Assembly: GCA_016285355.1 (NCBI GenBank)
Contig: JAEEQP010000008.1
Coordinates: 1-64,000, forward strand
Reading direction: 5' to 3'
Source: Bacteroidales bacterium
GTDB lineage: Bacteria; Bacteroidota; Bacteroidia; Bacteroidales; F082
Length of the DNA stretch: 64,000 bases
Shown here: in pieces, positions 1 to 9,669 of the stretch
Position numbering within the stretch: the first letter of the stretch is position 1
Layout of the letters: every line of letters starts with the position of its first letter
Notes under the pieces: model-generated
What the model was told of the DNA's origin: nothing
Seen by the model: the letters and a program-made list of their open reading frames with translations, nothing else
The model's database searches: none
Position numbers and translations under genes: made by a program

Positions 1-729
1 CGCCATGTAACACGACCTTGTGACGATATTATCCAAAAGATAGAGGCCTCAGAAAACCCAACGGACAAGAGAACGGGATTCGGCAGTAGGCAAAAGTGGT
101 TCTGTGTCGCCATGTTTGTCGCTTTCCTCTGCCTTGATGTTTGGGCTTACATGATTGTGGCTTCGCATCTGAAACTGCCTCCGATGTGGCGGCAAGTGAC
201 TTACACGCGGACTGATGACAGCCTACCCGTGGACGACGATCTTTCGATTTGGGAGGTCTTTACCGACACGCTCGTCTCCGCCGAGGATGTCCTCGCCTTG
301 ACCAAACTATGGCAAGAAGACCCTTCTCTCGTGGTCGCGAAAGGCGTGGACGACGATGGGCAGACTGTGAACCTCTACGCGCTGAAGATGGCCTCGCCCG
401 AAGGTCCCCTCATCAGCTCAAAACGCATTGGCGGAAAGCCCGTTGTGAAACAAATCACGGTGCGAGAGCCTAAAGTTGACCATGGCAAGGAAACCATCCC
501 AGTGGTGTTCTTCATGACTCCAGAAGCGAAACAACTTTGGAGCGAACAATTCGACCCGAACGAGGAAATGAAGTCGATTGACATTGCCCTCGTCGTTGAT
601 GGTGTGGTGTACCAAAAGATAAACTTCACTTCCATACAAAATGTTACCCCTAATGCGTTCTACATCATGAGGGAATGGTCGTCGAAGGAGGAATTGGAGG
701 CGTTCTGCGAGCGTTTGATTCGCCAGTGA
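1..729 (+). CDS. Membrane-anchored protein with SecD P1-head-like domain (5' partial)
   Basis: The reading frame is open from the first base of the window, so the true start lies to the left; the first internal ATG is at 112. The visible N-terminus is a charged cytoplasmic stretch ending in basic residues. One hydrophobic segment follows (about residues 33-55 of the visible frame, WFCVAMFVAFLCLDVWAY), then a soluble C-terminal region. The last ~80 residues read like the SecDF P1 head subdomain: PVVFFMTPEAKQLW, then IDIALVVDGVVYQ, then a final helix SKEELEAFCERL. In SecD this domain sits outside the membrane and helps preprotein release, but no SecD transmembrane bundle is present here. The function is therefore unknown; a stand-alone envelope protein is my inference. 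A palindromic repeat follows the stop. Confidence 0.6.
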   Translation, partial: RHVTRPCDDIIQKIEASENPTDKRTGFGSRQKWFCVAMFVAFLCLDVWAYMIVASHLKLPPMWRQVTYTRTDDSLPVDDDLSIWEVFTDTLVSAEDVLALTKLWQEDPSLVVAKGVDDDGQTVNLYALKMASPEGPLISSKRIGGKPVVKQITVREPKVDHGKETIPVVFFMTPEAKQLWSEQFDPNEEMKSIDIALVVDGVVYQKINFTSIQNVTPNAFYIMREWSSKEELEAFCERLIRQ

Positions 730-744
730 TACGGCGTCGCTTCG

Positions 745-826
745 CGTCATTGCGAGGAGGAACGACGAAGCAATCCAGAAAACAAACAGACTTAGAGTCT
801 GGATTGCTTCGTTCCTCGCAATGACG
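745..826. repeat. Palindromic repeat, family A copy 1 (attgcgagg type)
   Basis: The left arm CGTCATTGCGAGG...AGCAATCCAG pairs with the right arm CTGGATTGCTTC...CGCAATGACG around a short loop. A second copy with the same arms and flanks is at 45137-45220. This is an interspersed palindromic element of the type found in many bacterial genomes and could fold as a bidirectional terminator. The rest of the 730-1066 gap holds only a promoter. Confidence 0.75.
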
Positions 827-867
827 TACCCCCTCGAAAAAAAACGAAAAAAAATTCAGCTTTTTTC

Positions 868-897
868 TTGACAGTATCAAAAAAAGCCGTACTTTTG
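868..897 (+). promoter_or_regulatory. Bacteroidota-type promoter of the efflux operon
   Basis: TTG at 868-870 and TACTTTTG at 890-897 are 19 bases apart and match the sigma-ABfr -33/-7 pattern. The downstream leader to the ATPase start at 1067 is about 160 nt. Confidence 0.6.
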
Positions 898-1066
898 CAG
901 TGTTCTAATAAACTAATACACTAATGCTAATAAGTGCAACATACAGATTGTCAGGCGAAAGAGAAAAAATGGATTTATTTTCCTTCGGATGTAACAAATG
1001 CAGGCTTTCTGCGTATTACCTTTGGCAAAAAGTGTTATTCAGGCACACCTATTAATAAATAAGGCG

Positions 1067-1774
1067 ATGATTCGATTGGAAAAAATAAACAAGACCTACT
1101 TTGGTGCCCAGCCGCTCCACGTGCTAAAAGGCATCGACTTGGAGGTCGCGGAAGGCGAGATGGTCAGCATTATGGGAGCTTCGGGTTCTGGGAAATCGAC
1201 TTTGCTCAACATTTTGGGCATCCTCGACAATTACGACTCAGGCGAATACTACCTCAATGGAAAATTGGTGAAAAACCTCAGCGAAAACGAAGCCGCCGAC
1301 ATGCGCAACCGTACCATCGGCTTCATCTTCCAGTCGTTCAACCTGATTCCCTTTAAGACCGCGATGGAGAACGTGGCGCTGCCTTTGTACTACCAAAACG
1401 TGGGCCGCAAAAAGCGCAATGAACTGGCTTTGGAATATCTCGAACGCTTTGGCCTGAAGGAATGGGCCGACCACTATCCCAACGAACTCTCTGGCGGACA
1501 AAAGCAGCGTGTCTCGATGGCCCGCGCCTTGGTGACCCAACCCAAAGTCATTCTCGCCGACGAGCCTACAGGTGCCTTGGACAGCAAAACCTCCGCCGAA
1601 GTAATGCAAATCCTCCGCGAGGTGAACCAAACGGGCATCACCATGGTCATCGTCACACACGAAAGAGGCATTGCCTTGAGAACCAACAAAATCATCCACC
1701 TGAAAGACGGCGTGATTGAGAATATCGAAACCAATAATCCCGACAGAATCGATTTCAGTAAAGAGATAAAATGA
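1067..1774 (+). CDS. ABC transporter ATP-binding protein (MacB/LolD type)
   Basis: This is the 235-aa cytoplasmic ATPase that should energise the two FtsX-type permeases encoded next. All motifs are intact: Walker A GASGSGKST at residues 37-45, Q-loop Q89, signature LSGGQ at 141-145, Walker B VILADEP at 161-167, and switch His198. I chose the ATG at 1067 (MIRLEKINKTY), which aligns with the usual family start; an ATG at 998 would add 23 residues unlike the family. It is the first gene of a five-gene MacAB-TolC-like cluster running to 6998. The substrate (drug, peptide or lipoprotein) cannot be read from sequence. Confidence 0.9.
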   Translation: MIRLEKINKTYFGAQPLHVLKGIDLEVAEGEMVSIMGASGSGKSTLLNILGILDNYDSGEYYLNGKLVKNLSENEAADMRNRTIGFIFQSFNLIPFKTAMENVALPLYYQNVGRKKRNELALEYLERFGLKEWADHYPNELSGGQKQRVSMARALVTQPKVILADEPTGALDSKTSAEVMQILREVNQTGITMVIVTHERGIALRTNKIIHLKDGVIENIETNNPDRIDFSKEIK

Positions 1775-1795
1775 ACAGATTGAGTTTAAATAATA

Positions 1796-1867
1796 GACAC
1801 GAGACTGCGAGACGCGAGACACGAGACATTGGTCTTGTCCCGTGTCCCTAAGTCCCGTGTCCCGAGT
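1796..1867. repeat. Dispersed GAGACACGAGAC repeat, family B copy 1
   Basis: Runs of GACACGAGAC/GAGACGCGAGAC are followed by partly complementary GTCCCGTGTCCC units. Related copies lie at 13641-13705 and 15344-15380. It sits inside the efflux operon, between ATPase and permease. Confidence 0.6.
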
Positions 1868-1881
1868 CAAAAAAATGATTC

Positions 1882-3117
1882 ATGGACTTCTGGCGCGAGA
1901 TATTCATGGCCTTGAGCCGCAACAAATTGAGGACTTTCCTCACGGGATTCGCCATTTCGTGGGGTATCTTCATTCTCATTGTGCTGCTCGCCGCCGGCAA
2001 CGGCCTCATGAACGGCGTCAGTGAAGAGTTCAGCGACCAGTCCACCAACGTCTATATGATTTATGGCGGCGAGACCTCAATACCTTTCAAAGGACATGGT
2101 ACCAATCGTTCCATCATGTTCACGGACAAGGATATACGCTTCTTGGAAACCGAGGTGAAAGAGGTGGATCAAGTGTCGCCGCGCATTTATCAAAGTGGTT
2201 TTGCCAACTTCGGCGACAAGTCGGGCAGCATTTTCGTGCAAGGTGTAAGGCCTGTTTTCAAGGATATCGACAATGTCAAAATGCTCGAAGGCCGCTTCAT
2301 CAGCGAATTGGACGAGAAAAGCAGCGAGAAGTTCATCGTCATCGACGACAACCTGAGCAAAAAACTTTTTGACGACGGAGTTTCCCCGCTCGGACAGTTT
2401 GTCATCGTCAATGGCATTGCCTATAAAGTGGTCGGCGTTTGCGAAAGCGAGGGTCGTTCTGATGGCGGCAACGGCTATGTGCCTTTCTCTACCATGAAGA
2501 AAATCACGCGGCAGAGCCGGTATTGGATGCTGCATTTCACCGTCAAAGGCTTGGAAACCAAGGAGGACAACGAGATGTTTACCGAGTATCTGCGCACCCA
2601 ACTGGCACGTTTTCATGAATTTGACCCCGACGACACCTCTGCTGTTTACATCCGCAGCAGGCAAGAGGAATACCTGCAAACCATGAAGATTTTCAACACA
2701 ATACAACTCTTCATCTGGATTATCGGCTTCGCCATGCTCATATCGGGCATCGTGGGCGTGAGCAACATCATGCGCATCACCGTGAAGGAGCGTACCAACG
2801 AAATCGGTATCCGCAAGGCCCTCGGTGCCAAGTCACGCTCGATATTGGCCTCCATCGTTACTGAATCCTTGATTATCACCACGATTTTCGGCTACATCGG
2901 GATGTGGCTTGGCATGGTGGTGGCCGAAGTCAGCGGAAATATTTTGACCAAGGTCCAGGAAGGCAAGGAAATCTCCTTGAACATCGTCCCAAGCATTGAC
3001 ATCCGTATCGTGCTGATGGCCACTGGCTTGCTCATCGTCTGCGGCGTGTTGGCAGGTTTCTTCCCTGCACGCAACGCCGTGAAAATCAAACCTATTGAAG
3101 CAATGAATTACAGATAA
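1882..3117 (+). CDS. MacB-like ABC transporter permease (first copy)
   Basis: This 411-aa inner-membrane protein has MacB/FtsX architecture: an amphipathic N-terminus (MDFWREIFMALSRNKLRTFLTG), a first membrane helix at about 20-42, a large periplasmic MacB_PCD-like domain to about 270, then three FtsX membrane helices. The conserved cytoplasmic loop VKERTNEIGIRKALGAKSRSI lies between the second and third helices, where it contacts the ATPase. It ends 12 nt before a paralogous permease, so the pair probably forms a heterodimer. It lacks an ATPase domain of its own, unlike E. coli MacB. Confidence 0.88.
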   Translation: MDFWREIFMALSRNKLRTFLTGFAISWGIFILIVLLAAGNGLMNGVSEEFSDQSTNVYMIYGGETSIPFKGHGTNRSIMFTDKDIRFLETEVKEVDQVSPRIYQSGFANFGDKSGSIFVQGVRPVFKDIDNVKMLEGRFISELDEKSSEKFIVIDDNLSKKLFDDGVSPLGQFVIVNGIAYKVVGVCESEGRSDGGNGYVPFSTMKKITRQSRYWMLHFTVKGLETKEDNEMFTEYLRTQLARFHEFDPDDTSAVYIRSRQEEYLQTMKIFNTIQLFIWIIGFAMLISGIVGVSNIMRITVKERTNEIGIRKALGAKSRSILASIVTESLIITTIFGYIGMWLGMVVAEVSGNILTKVQEGKEISLNIVPSIDIRIVLMATGLLIVCGVLAGFFPARNAVKIKPIEAMNYR

Positions 3118-3129
3118 AAACCACGCATC

Positions 3130-4392
3130 ATGTTCGACTTTGACGGCATACACGAGATTTGGCAGACCATCACACGCAACAAGACCCGCAGTCTGTTGAC
3201 GGCCTTCGGCGTGTTTTGGGGCATTTTCCTCCTCGTCGTCCTCACTTCGACAGGCAACGGCTTTGAGAAAGGATTGATGATGCAGGTGGAAGGCGTGACG
3301 CCCAACACGGTTTTCTTTTATACCAGCGTCACCAGCGAACCTTACAAAGGCTACCAAAAAGGTCGCTCGTGGTCGATGCAAATGGCTGATATTGAAGCTA
3401 TCAAGGAGGCGTTTCCTTGTGTCAAAGCCATCTCGCCCGAAGCCAGCGTGTGGTCGAGCGAGGACAAGAACGTGGTCTATAATAGTCGCGGCGGCAGTTT
3501 CACGGTGAAAGGGGTGATGCCCGAGTACAACGAAATCGAGAAGTCGAAGATTATGAAGGGACGTTTCATCAACGACACCGACATCGCCACCAACCGCAAA
3601 GTGTGCCTTTTGGGCAAAAAAGTGTATGAAACCATGTTTGAGAAAGGCGAAAACCCGCTTGGTAAGATGGTGAAAGTCAACGGTATCTATTTCCAAGTGG
3701 TGGGTGTGGTGCGTTCCTACACCGAACACGTCAACATCAATGGCACCATCGACGAGTCGGTCATTTTGCCCTTCACCACCATGCAACAGGTCTTTGCCTT
3801 GGGCGACAAAATCGGTTTCTTCGCCTTTGTTGCCGACGACAACACGCCCATTTCGGACATCGAGGAGGAGGTCAAGCAACTCATCAAGCAGCGCCACGAC
3901 ATCGCGCCCACCGACAACGAGGCCATCGAATCTTTCAACCTTTCGGAAATCTTCAAGGCTTTTAAGGGCTTGTTCTTCGGCATCCACATCTTGATTTGGA
4001 TTGTGGGTTTGGGTACTTTGATGTCGGGCGTCATCGGTGTGAGCAATATCATGCTTGTGACCGTGAAGGAGCGCACCCGCGAAATCGGTGTCAGGCGCGC
4101 CATCGGGGCCAAGCCCAAGGATATTATTGGTCAAGTGCTGTCGGAAAGTCTGTTGCTCACTACTTTGGCGGGTTTGGTGGGACTTTGCATCGGTGTGGGC
4201 ATCATGGCGATTGTGGCCACCATTGTAGCCAACAATCCGAGTGAAGACATGATGTTCCAAGACCCGAACCTCGGTTTCGGAGCCGCCGTGGCTGCCACTA
4301 TTATTGTCATCATTTCTGGACTCCTTGCCGGCGTGTTGCCTGCTTGGAGAGCCATACAAATCAAGGCTATTGATGCTATTAGGGAGGAATGA
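3130..4392 (+). CDS. MacB-like ABC transporter permease (second copy)
   Basis: A 420-aa paralogue of the preceding permease with the same layout: N-terminal helix after MFDFDGIHEIWQTITRNKTRS, a periplasmic domain of about 230 residues, and three C-terminal FtsX helices with the coupling loop VKERTREIGVRRAIGAKPKDI. The second half aligns closely with its neighbour, while the periplasmic domains differ, as expected for a heterodimeric exporter that receives the adaptor protein on one face. It lies 12 nt downstream of the first permease. A 147-nt inverted repeat separates it from the adaptor gene. Confidence 0.88.
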   Translation: MFDFDGIHEIWQTITRNKTRSLLTAFGVFWGIFLLVVLTSTGNGFEKGLMMQVEGVTPNTVFFYTSVTSEPYKGYQKGRSWSMQMADIEAIKEAFPCVKAISPEASVWSSEDKNVVYNSRGGSFTVKGVMPEYNEIEKSKIMKGRFINDTDIATNRKVCLLGKKVYETMFEKGENPLGKMVKVNGIYFQVVGVVRSYTEHVNINGTIDESVILPFTTMQQVFALGDKIGFFAFVADDNTPISDIEEEVKQLIKQRHDIAPTDNEAIESFNLSEIFKAFKGLFFGIHILIWIVGLGTLMSGVIGVSNIMLVTVKERTREIGVRRAIGAKPKDIIGQVLSESLLLTTLAGLVGLCIGVGIMAIVATIVANNPSEDMMFQDPNLGFGAAVAATIIVIISGLLAGVLPAWRAIQIKAIDAIREE

Positions 4393-4404
4393 GTTATGAA
4401 TAAG

Positions 4405-4551
4405 AACTACGAATTGCATGAATTAAGCGAATGTTTCCGCATGAATTTGGCAGCCAAGGCTGCGAATGCATACGAATATTCGTACCCGTTCACGACGAAG
4501 TCGCAAAATTCAATTCGTAGAAAATTTGTTCCATTCGTGAAATTCGTAGTT
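4405..4551. repeat. Inverted repeat element, family E (attcgtag type)
   Basis: AACTACGAATT at 4405-4415 is the exact complement of AATTCGTAGTT at 4541-4551, with further partial palindromes between (GAATGCATACGAATATTCGTACC). It sits inside the efflux operon. It contains no credible ORF. Confidence 0.6.
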
Positions 4552-4581
4552 AGATATTGACAATCAAATAATTAAAATACC

Positions 4582-5682
4582 ATGAAGAAGTTTTTCAAAA
4601 TCCTGTTTTTCATCTTGTTAGGCGTAGGAGTCATCTGGACTTTCGTCTATCTTTACAAGAAATCGAGGCCGCAAGAGGTCGTTTACGAAATCGAAGTGGC
4701 CAAAATCGACACGATTCAAAAGACCACAGTCGTGACAGGACAAATCGACCCGCGCGACGAGGTGGCCATGAAGCCCCAAGTGTCGGGCATCATTTCAGAA
4801 ATCCTGAAAGAACCTGGTCAGCCAGTGCAGCAAGGCGAGGTCATCGCCATCGTGAAAGTCATTCCCGACGTGAGCAACCTCTCCGCCGCCGAGTCGCAGG
4901 TGCGCGTGGCCAAGATGAACCTCGATAATGTGGAAAAAACCTACCAGCGTCAGCAGAATTTGAAGGCTAAAGGCTTGATTTCCACCGAGGAATTTGAGAA
5001 GTCGCAACTCGAATACCAACAGGCGAAAGAAAGCTACAGCAATGCCCAAGACCAACTCAACATCATCAAGGAAGGTATCTCAAAGAGCACGGCAGGCTAT
5101 AGCAACACCATGATTAAGGCGACCATCTCCGGCATGATTCTCGACATCCCCGTGAAGGTCGGCAACTCGGTCATCAATTCCAACACCTTCAACGACGGCA
5201 CTACCATCGCGACCATCGCCAATATGAAAGACATGATTTTCAAGGGCAAACTCGACGAGACCGAGGTGGGCAAAATCCACGAGGGCATGCCCATGACCTT
5301 GACCATCGGGGCCATGAACGACCGTAAGTTTGACGCTGTTTTGGAGTACATCGCGCCCAAAGGCACACAAGAGAGCGGAGCTGTCTTCTTCGAGATGAAA
5401 GCCCGCGCCATCCTGCCCGACGATGTTTTCGTCCGTGCTGGCTACTCTGCCAACGCCGAAATCGTTTTGGACGAGGCCAAAGGTGTCGTGACTGTGCCCG
5501 AAAGTTGCATCAGCTACGAGGACGGCGAACCTTTCGTGTATCGCTGTACCAAGGAGGATGCTCCGCAAGAATTTGAGAAACAAGCCGTTAAAGTCGGCCT
5601 TTCAGATGGCGTCAACATCGTTGTCACTGAAGGGCTGCAAGTCGGCGACAAAATCCGTGGAATCGAAAAAACCGAAGAATAA
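4582..5682 (+). CDS. Efflux periplasmic adaptor subunit (MacA/HlyD family)
   Basis: This 366-aa membrane-fusion protein has an N-terminal anchor (residues 5-25, FKILFFILLGVGVIWTFVYL) and a biotinyl-lipoyl half around residues 50-95 (VSGIISEILKEPGQPVQQGEVIAIV). An alpha-helical hairpin rich in Glu and Gln spans about 95-160, followed by the second lipoyl half and beta-barrel domains (TIANMKDMIFKGKLDETEVGKIHEGMP). It should bridge the MacB-like permeases and the TolC-like channel. Its stop codon shares one base with the start of the outer-membrane factor gene, so the two are translationally coupled. Confidence 0.9.
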   Translation: MKKFFKILFFILLGVGVIWTFVYLYKKSRPQEVVYEIEVAKIDTIQKTTVVTGQIDPRDEVAMKPQVSGIISEILKEPGQPVQQGEVIAIVKVIPDVSNLSAAESQVRVAKMNLDNVEKTYQRQQNLKAKGLISTEEFEKSQLEYQQAKESYSNAQDQLNIIKEGISKSTAGYSNTMIKATISGMILDIPVKVGNSVINSNTFNDGTTIATIANMKDMIFKGKLDETEVGKIHEGMPMTLTIGAMNDRKFDAVLEYIAPKGTQESGAVFFEMKARAILPDDVFVRAGYSANAEIVLDEAKGVVTVPESCISYEDGEPFVYRCTKEDAPQEFEKQAVKVGLSDGVNIVVTEGLQVGDKIRGIEKTEE

Positions 5683-6998
5683 TGAAACGAGCACTTTTGA
5701 TAACGCTGTTGGTTGCAACCGTCTTCACCGCCCAAGCTCAAAAAGTCTGGACGCTTGACGGATGCATCAACTACGCCCTTGAACACAATTTAGATATTCG
5801 CAAAACCCAATTGGCAAGACAACAGGCTGATTACCAATATAAAGTAAGCAAAAACGCATGGCTTCCCACGCTGAATGCCAATGCGGGTGAATACCTCGGT
5901 TTTGGCCAGTCGCCTTCCTACACAGGTGTTTACGTGTCCGACAATTCCTCTTCGGCCTCGTTCGGTGCCAGTCTCTCTTTACCGCTGTTTCAGGGATTGA
6001 ACCTCTACAACACCGCCAAAGCCGATGCTCTGAACCTGCAAGCCACTGAGCAAGACCAGAGAGCCGCTCAACTCAACCTGAAACTCAACGTGATGGCCTT
6101 TTACATGCAGGTGCTTTATGGCAAGGAGCAGGTGGAAATCGCCCGCCGGCAAGTGGAACTTTCCGCCGAGCAATTGGAAAAGACCCGACAGCTTTTTGAA
6201 AGCGGTCGCATTGCCGAAGCTGATGTCTATGAAAGCCAAGCCCAACTCGCCTCCGACCAAGCCACCCTCACCCAGGCTGAGACTGATTTGGCATTGAGTA
6301 CACTCACCTTGACACAAGTCCTTGAAATCGAATATGATGAAAATTTTGAGGTGAGCGAACCTGATGCCTTCTTTGCCGGTCAGGAGCAGGAAATCGGCAC
6401 ACCGCAAGCCACTATCACCACGGCTTTGCAGAACCAGCCTGCAATGGAAGCCGCTCGTCTGCGCGTACAAAAGAGTCATTATGATTTGAAGGCCACCAAA
6501 TCGGCGTGGTATCCCTCGTTGGATTTCTATGCTGGTTATTCCAACGGACTTTACCATTATTTCGGCGATAACTACCCAAACACGCCTGTTAACGAGCAAC
6601 TGAAACGTAACAGCAGGGCGCAACTCGGTGTTTCACTCAATATCCCGATTTTCAACGGAATGAAGACAAAATACCGCGTGAAAATGTCGGAGTTGTCCAT
6701 CGCCGACCAGCAGCTTGACCTTGAAAACACGGAGAAAACTTTGCGCAAGGAAATCCAACAAGCTTACGGCAACGCCAAGGCCGCACAGCAAAAGATGGCC
6801 GCCATGGAAAACAGTTTGGAAGCCTCGCGCATCGCCTATGATTACGCCAAAGCCGGCTATGACATGGGCAAAAAGACCCTTTTGGAACTGAACGAGAGCA
6901 AACTCCGCTTCCATAAGGCCGAATCTGACTTGCTGCAAGCACGTTATGAATACCTGTACCGTTGCAAAATCATTGAGTATTATAAAGCTGAGAAATAA
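5682..6998 (+). CDS. TolC family outer-membrane efflux protein
   Basis: This 438-aa protein has a signal peptide (MKRALLITLLVATVFTAQAQ) and two OEP repeats rich in long helices. Each half contains the typical pattern of a strand pair followed by helices with Gln/Ala/Leu heptads (for example ARRQVELSAEQLEKTRQLFESGRIAEADVYESQAQLASDQ). It forms the outer-membrane and periplasmic tunnel of the exporter encoded by the four preceding genes. The ATG overlaps the adaptor stop by one base. The operon most likely ends here: the 120-nt gap after it carries an A/T-rich palindrome (AAACTAAAAAATTAGTTT), a weak terminator candidate. Confidence 0.9.
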   Translation: MKRALLITLLVATVFTAQAQKVWTLDGCINYALEHNLDIRKTQLARQQADYQYKVSKNAWLPTLNANAGEYLGFGQSPSYTGVYVSDNSSSASFGASLSLPLFQGLNLYNTAKADALNLQATEQDQRAAQLNLKLNVMAFYMQVLYGKEQVEIARRQVELSAEQLEKTRQLFESGRIAEADVYESQAQLASDQATLTQAETDLALSTLTLTQVLEIEYDENFEVSEPDAFFAGQEQEIGTPQATITTALQNQPAMEAARLRVQKSHYDLKATKSAWYPSLDFYAGYSNGLYHYFGDNYPNTPVNEQLKRNSRAQLGVSLNIPIFNGMKTKYRVKMSELSIADQQLDLENTEKTLRKEIQQAYGNAKAAQQKMAAMENSLEASRIAYDYAKAGYDMGKKTLLELNESKLRFHKAESDLLQARYEYLYRCKIIEYYKAEK

Positions 6999-7118
6999 TC
7001 TAAAACTTTGGTGGATTGCAAGTTAAACGGAACAAAGACAAAAATAAAACTAAAAAATTAGTTTCAAATATACGAAAAGTAAAAAACTGTAGTTAATACC
7101 TTGTAAAATCACTTTATC

Positions 7119-9560
7119 ATGAAAAAACTTACATTCTTTATCGCTTTGATGGCCATTGCGTCAATGGCTTTTGCCCAAAACAAGGTGACAGGCACCATCG
7201 TCGAGGAAGCCAACGGCAAGGGCATTCCTTTTGTCAATGTGGGTCTCTTTAGGCAGGCCGACAGCGTCTTTGTGAGCGGTGCAGCCTCTGACGACAAAGG
7301 TAAATTTGAACTTTTGGCTCCCAACGGCGACTATCGCCTGCAAGTGTCGGCCATTGGTTTCCAGACCTTTGAGCAGATGCTAACGGTGAAAGGCAACCAA
7401 GACCTCGGCCAACTGAAACTTTCGGAAGGCTCCACCAAACTCAATGAAGTGGTCATCACTGAAAAACGGCCTTTGTTTGCAGTTGAGGGCGAAAAGACCA
7501 TGTATAACGTGGCCGAAGACCCCAGCATCCAGACAGGTACGCTGTCTGATGCCTTGCAGAATGCGCCTGGCGTAGAGGTTGACGTGGAAGGCAATATCTC
7601 CTTGCGCGGCACTTCAAGTGTAGAGGTGTGGATCAACGACAAACCCTCGCACATGACCGCCGAGAATTTGAAAACCTACATCCAGACCTTGCCCGCCAAC
7701 AGCCTTGACCGCGTGGAGGTCATCACCAACCCCTCAGCACGCTATGGTTCCAAGGCCGACGGCATCATTAACATCGTGACCAATGCTAAAATCCAAAAGA
7801 ACGAGTTCTTCAGCTTTGGCGTGAACGCTTCGACGCAGCCTTACATCGGTCCTTGGATGTCTTACGTCTGGTCGAACGACAAGCTGACCATCAATGCCTA
7901 TATCAACGGTGGCTATTCCAACTGGAAAGGTTACAATAGAGTGGAGCAATCCCTGTTCAACGACGAAGGGCTCCTGGTTAGCCACGAAATTGATTCCTCG
8001 AACAATTCCAGCAAGAACTTTAACACAGGCGGTTACTTTAGTCTTGATTATGAGATAGACACGTCCAACAGTTTGAATCTTTGGGTCAGTAGCTGGCCGA
8101 GTTGGGGCAAAACTAACAACTACAGCATGACAGGGCGAGAGGAATTCCTGCCAGATCCTCTGCTCACTGACTATACCGAGAGTTCTAATGCATACGACCG
8201 AAGCTTCTTTGCCAACGGAGGTCTGTATTATCAGCACAAATTCGACAACAAGGGCCATAACCTCTCGGTCAGTGTCAACGGCATGGGCTGGGGAGATGGC
8301 AACGGTGGCAATATAGAGCGTAGGTTTACCAATCCAATAGAATACACCCACCTGTATCGTCAGGAAAACAGCTACAGCGCCACGGGCGCGGAAGGGGAAG
8401 TCGTATACAACCGTCCCTATTCTGAAAACGGCGAAATTTCAGTGGGTTACACTGTGGATTTTGACCTTGAGAAGCAATATCTTAAGACCGACTCGCTCGT
8501 TGGAGAAGACTGGATGAACGATGTTTACCGGTCCTACAAGGCCAACTTCGTCAACCTGAACAACGAGGCTTTCATCACCTTGCAGCACAAGTTTGGTGGG
8601 TTCACCGTGAAGCCGGGTGTTCGTTTCGTTAGCGAGTTGGTCAACGGCGAATATCCTTATACTTTCCCCAACGACACCACCAATTATAATTTCTCGAAGC
8701 ACTTCTTCAGTGTCAGACCTTCGTTACATTTGTCTTATCGCACCGAGTCGATGCACAACTTCAAGTTGAGCTACACGATGCGTATTGCCTCACCCAGTGC
8801 AGATCAGTTGAGCATGTTCCCCTTGTATCACATGGACAACTATAGCACAGGCAATCCTGACTTGGAGCGAGTCTACACCCATTCCGTTGAGGCGGGCTGG
8901 ACAAAATATTGGAACAGTTTCGGTTCTATCGGTCTGTCGGCCTATTATCGCGGCAAGACCAATGAAGTCAATACCATTCAACTATCTGAATATCATTGGC
9001 TTTACGACCGCGTGGTGAAGTATTCCTATCCAGTCAACGTGGGAAAGAGCTATACCACCGGCTTGGAGTATAATATGATGTACCGTCCGAGCGGCTTCTT
9101 CAACCTGCGTTTCTACGCTAACCTATACGATTCTTACATTTATACCGTATATGACGAGCAACCCTACGAGTTTGACAAGTGGTCGTACAGCTTCCGACTG
9201 AACATGTGGGCCAAGCTGTGGAACAAACTGGAAGTGACGGCCTCGGGCTACTATAGCTCACCGACTCAATCGCTATTCAGTGAGCGTCATGCACGATATG
9301 GCATCAATGCTGGTCTCCGCGCCGACTTTTTCGACCGTAAGTTGTCGGTGTATGTCAACGCGAACGACATCTTCAATTGGAACAGCTTCGGACAGGATAA
9401 CTATAGCCCGAATGTGCAGTCCAACTCCAATTACAAGTACAACAGCCGCAGCATCGCCGTCGGTTTGACCTTCCGCTTCGGCAAGATGGAACTGGAGCAG
9501 ATGGCTCGCCAAGGCGAGGGTGAATCTGGCAGTGCACCTCAGGGGATGGGGGGGATGTAA
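7119..9560 (+). CDS. Outer-membrane beta-barrel protein, TonB-receptor-like
   Basis: This 813-aa protein begins with a signal peptide (MKKLTFFIALMAIASMAFAQ). A carboxypeptidase-like regulatory domain at about 22-105 follows (GTIVEEANGKGIPFVNVGL...), then a plug-like region (LSDALQNAPGVEVDVEGNI... and VEVITNPSARYGSKADGIINI), and a long outer-membrane barrel rich in aromatic residues. The arrangement is that of the outer membrane beta-barrel family related to TonB-dependent receptors. No TonB box was recognised, and the C-terminus ends in a Gly/Met-rich tail (PQGMGGM) common in this subgroup. It may belong functionally with the exporter upstream, but the substrate is unknown. Confidence 0.85.
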   Translation: MKKLTFFIALMAIASMAFAQNKVTGTIVEEANGKGIPFVNVGLFRQADSVFVSGAASDDKGKFELLAPNGDYRLQVSAIGFQTFEQMLTVKGNQDLGQLKLSEGSTKLNEVVITEKRPLFAVEGEKTMYNVAEDPSIQTGTLSDALQNAPGVEVDVEGNISLRGTSSVEVWINDKPSHMTAENLKTYIQTLPANSLDRVEVITNPSARYGSKADGIINIVTNAKIQKNEFFSFGVNASTQPYIGPWMSYVWSNDKLTINAYINGGYSNWKGYNRVEQSLFNDEGLLVSHEIDSSNNSSKNFNTGGYFSLDYEIDTSNSLNLWVSSWPSWGKTNNYSMTGREEFLPDPLLTDYTESSNAYDRSFFANGGLYYQHKFDNKGHNLSVSVNGMGWGDGNGGNIERRFTNPIEYTHLYRQENSYSATGAEGEVVYNRPYSENGEISVGYTVDFDLEKQYLKTDSLVGEDWMNDVYRSYKANFVNLNNEAFITLQHKFGGFTVKPGVRFVSELVNGEYPYTFPNDTTNYNFSKHFFSVRPSLHLSYRTESMHNFKLSYTMRIASPSADQLSMFPLYHMDNYSTGNPDLERVYTHSVEAGWTKYWNSFGSIGLSAYYRGKTNEVNTIQLSEYHWLYDRVVKYSYPVNVGKSYTTGLEYNMMYRPSGFFNLRFYANLYDSYIYTVYDEQPYEFDKWSYSFRLNMWAKLWNKLEVTASGYYSSPTQSLFSERHARYGINAGLRADFFDRKLSVYVNANDIFNWNSFGQDNYSPNVQSNSNYKYNSRSIAVGLTFRFGKMELEQMARQGEGESGSAPQGMGGM

Positions 9561-9669
9561 GCAATAGGCAATTACGTGCTGTTTGCCATGAGGTACCATG
9601 GACTTGAAATAGTGACTTTGTGAGCTATGCCAGTCATTTTTTTGACCGATAGTTATTTTTTAGTCGGAT

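Noticed and set aside
2833..4419. Long minus-strand frame (528 codons)
   Set aside because: It is antisense to a well-supported permease pair; its His/Asp-rich product is a GC-skew shadow.
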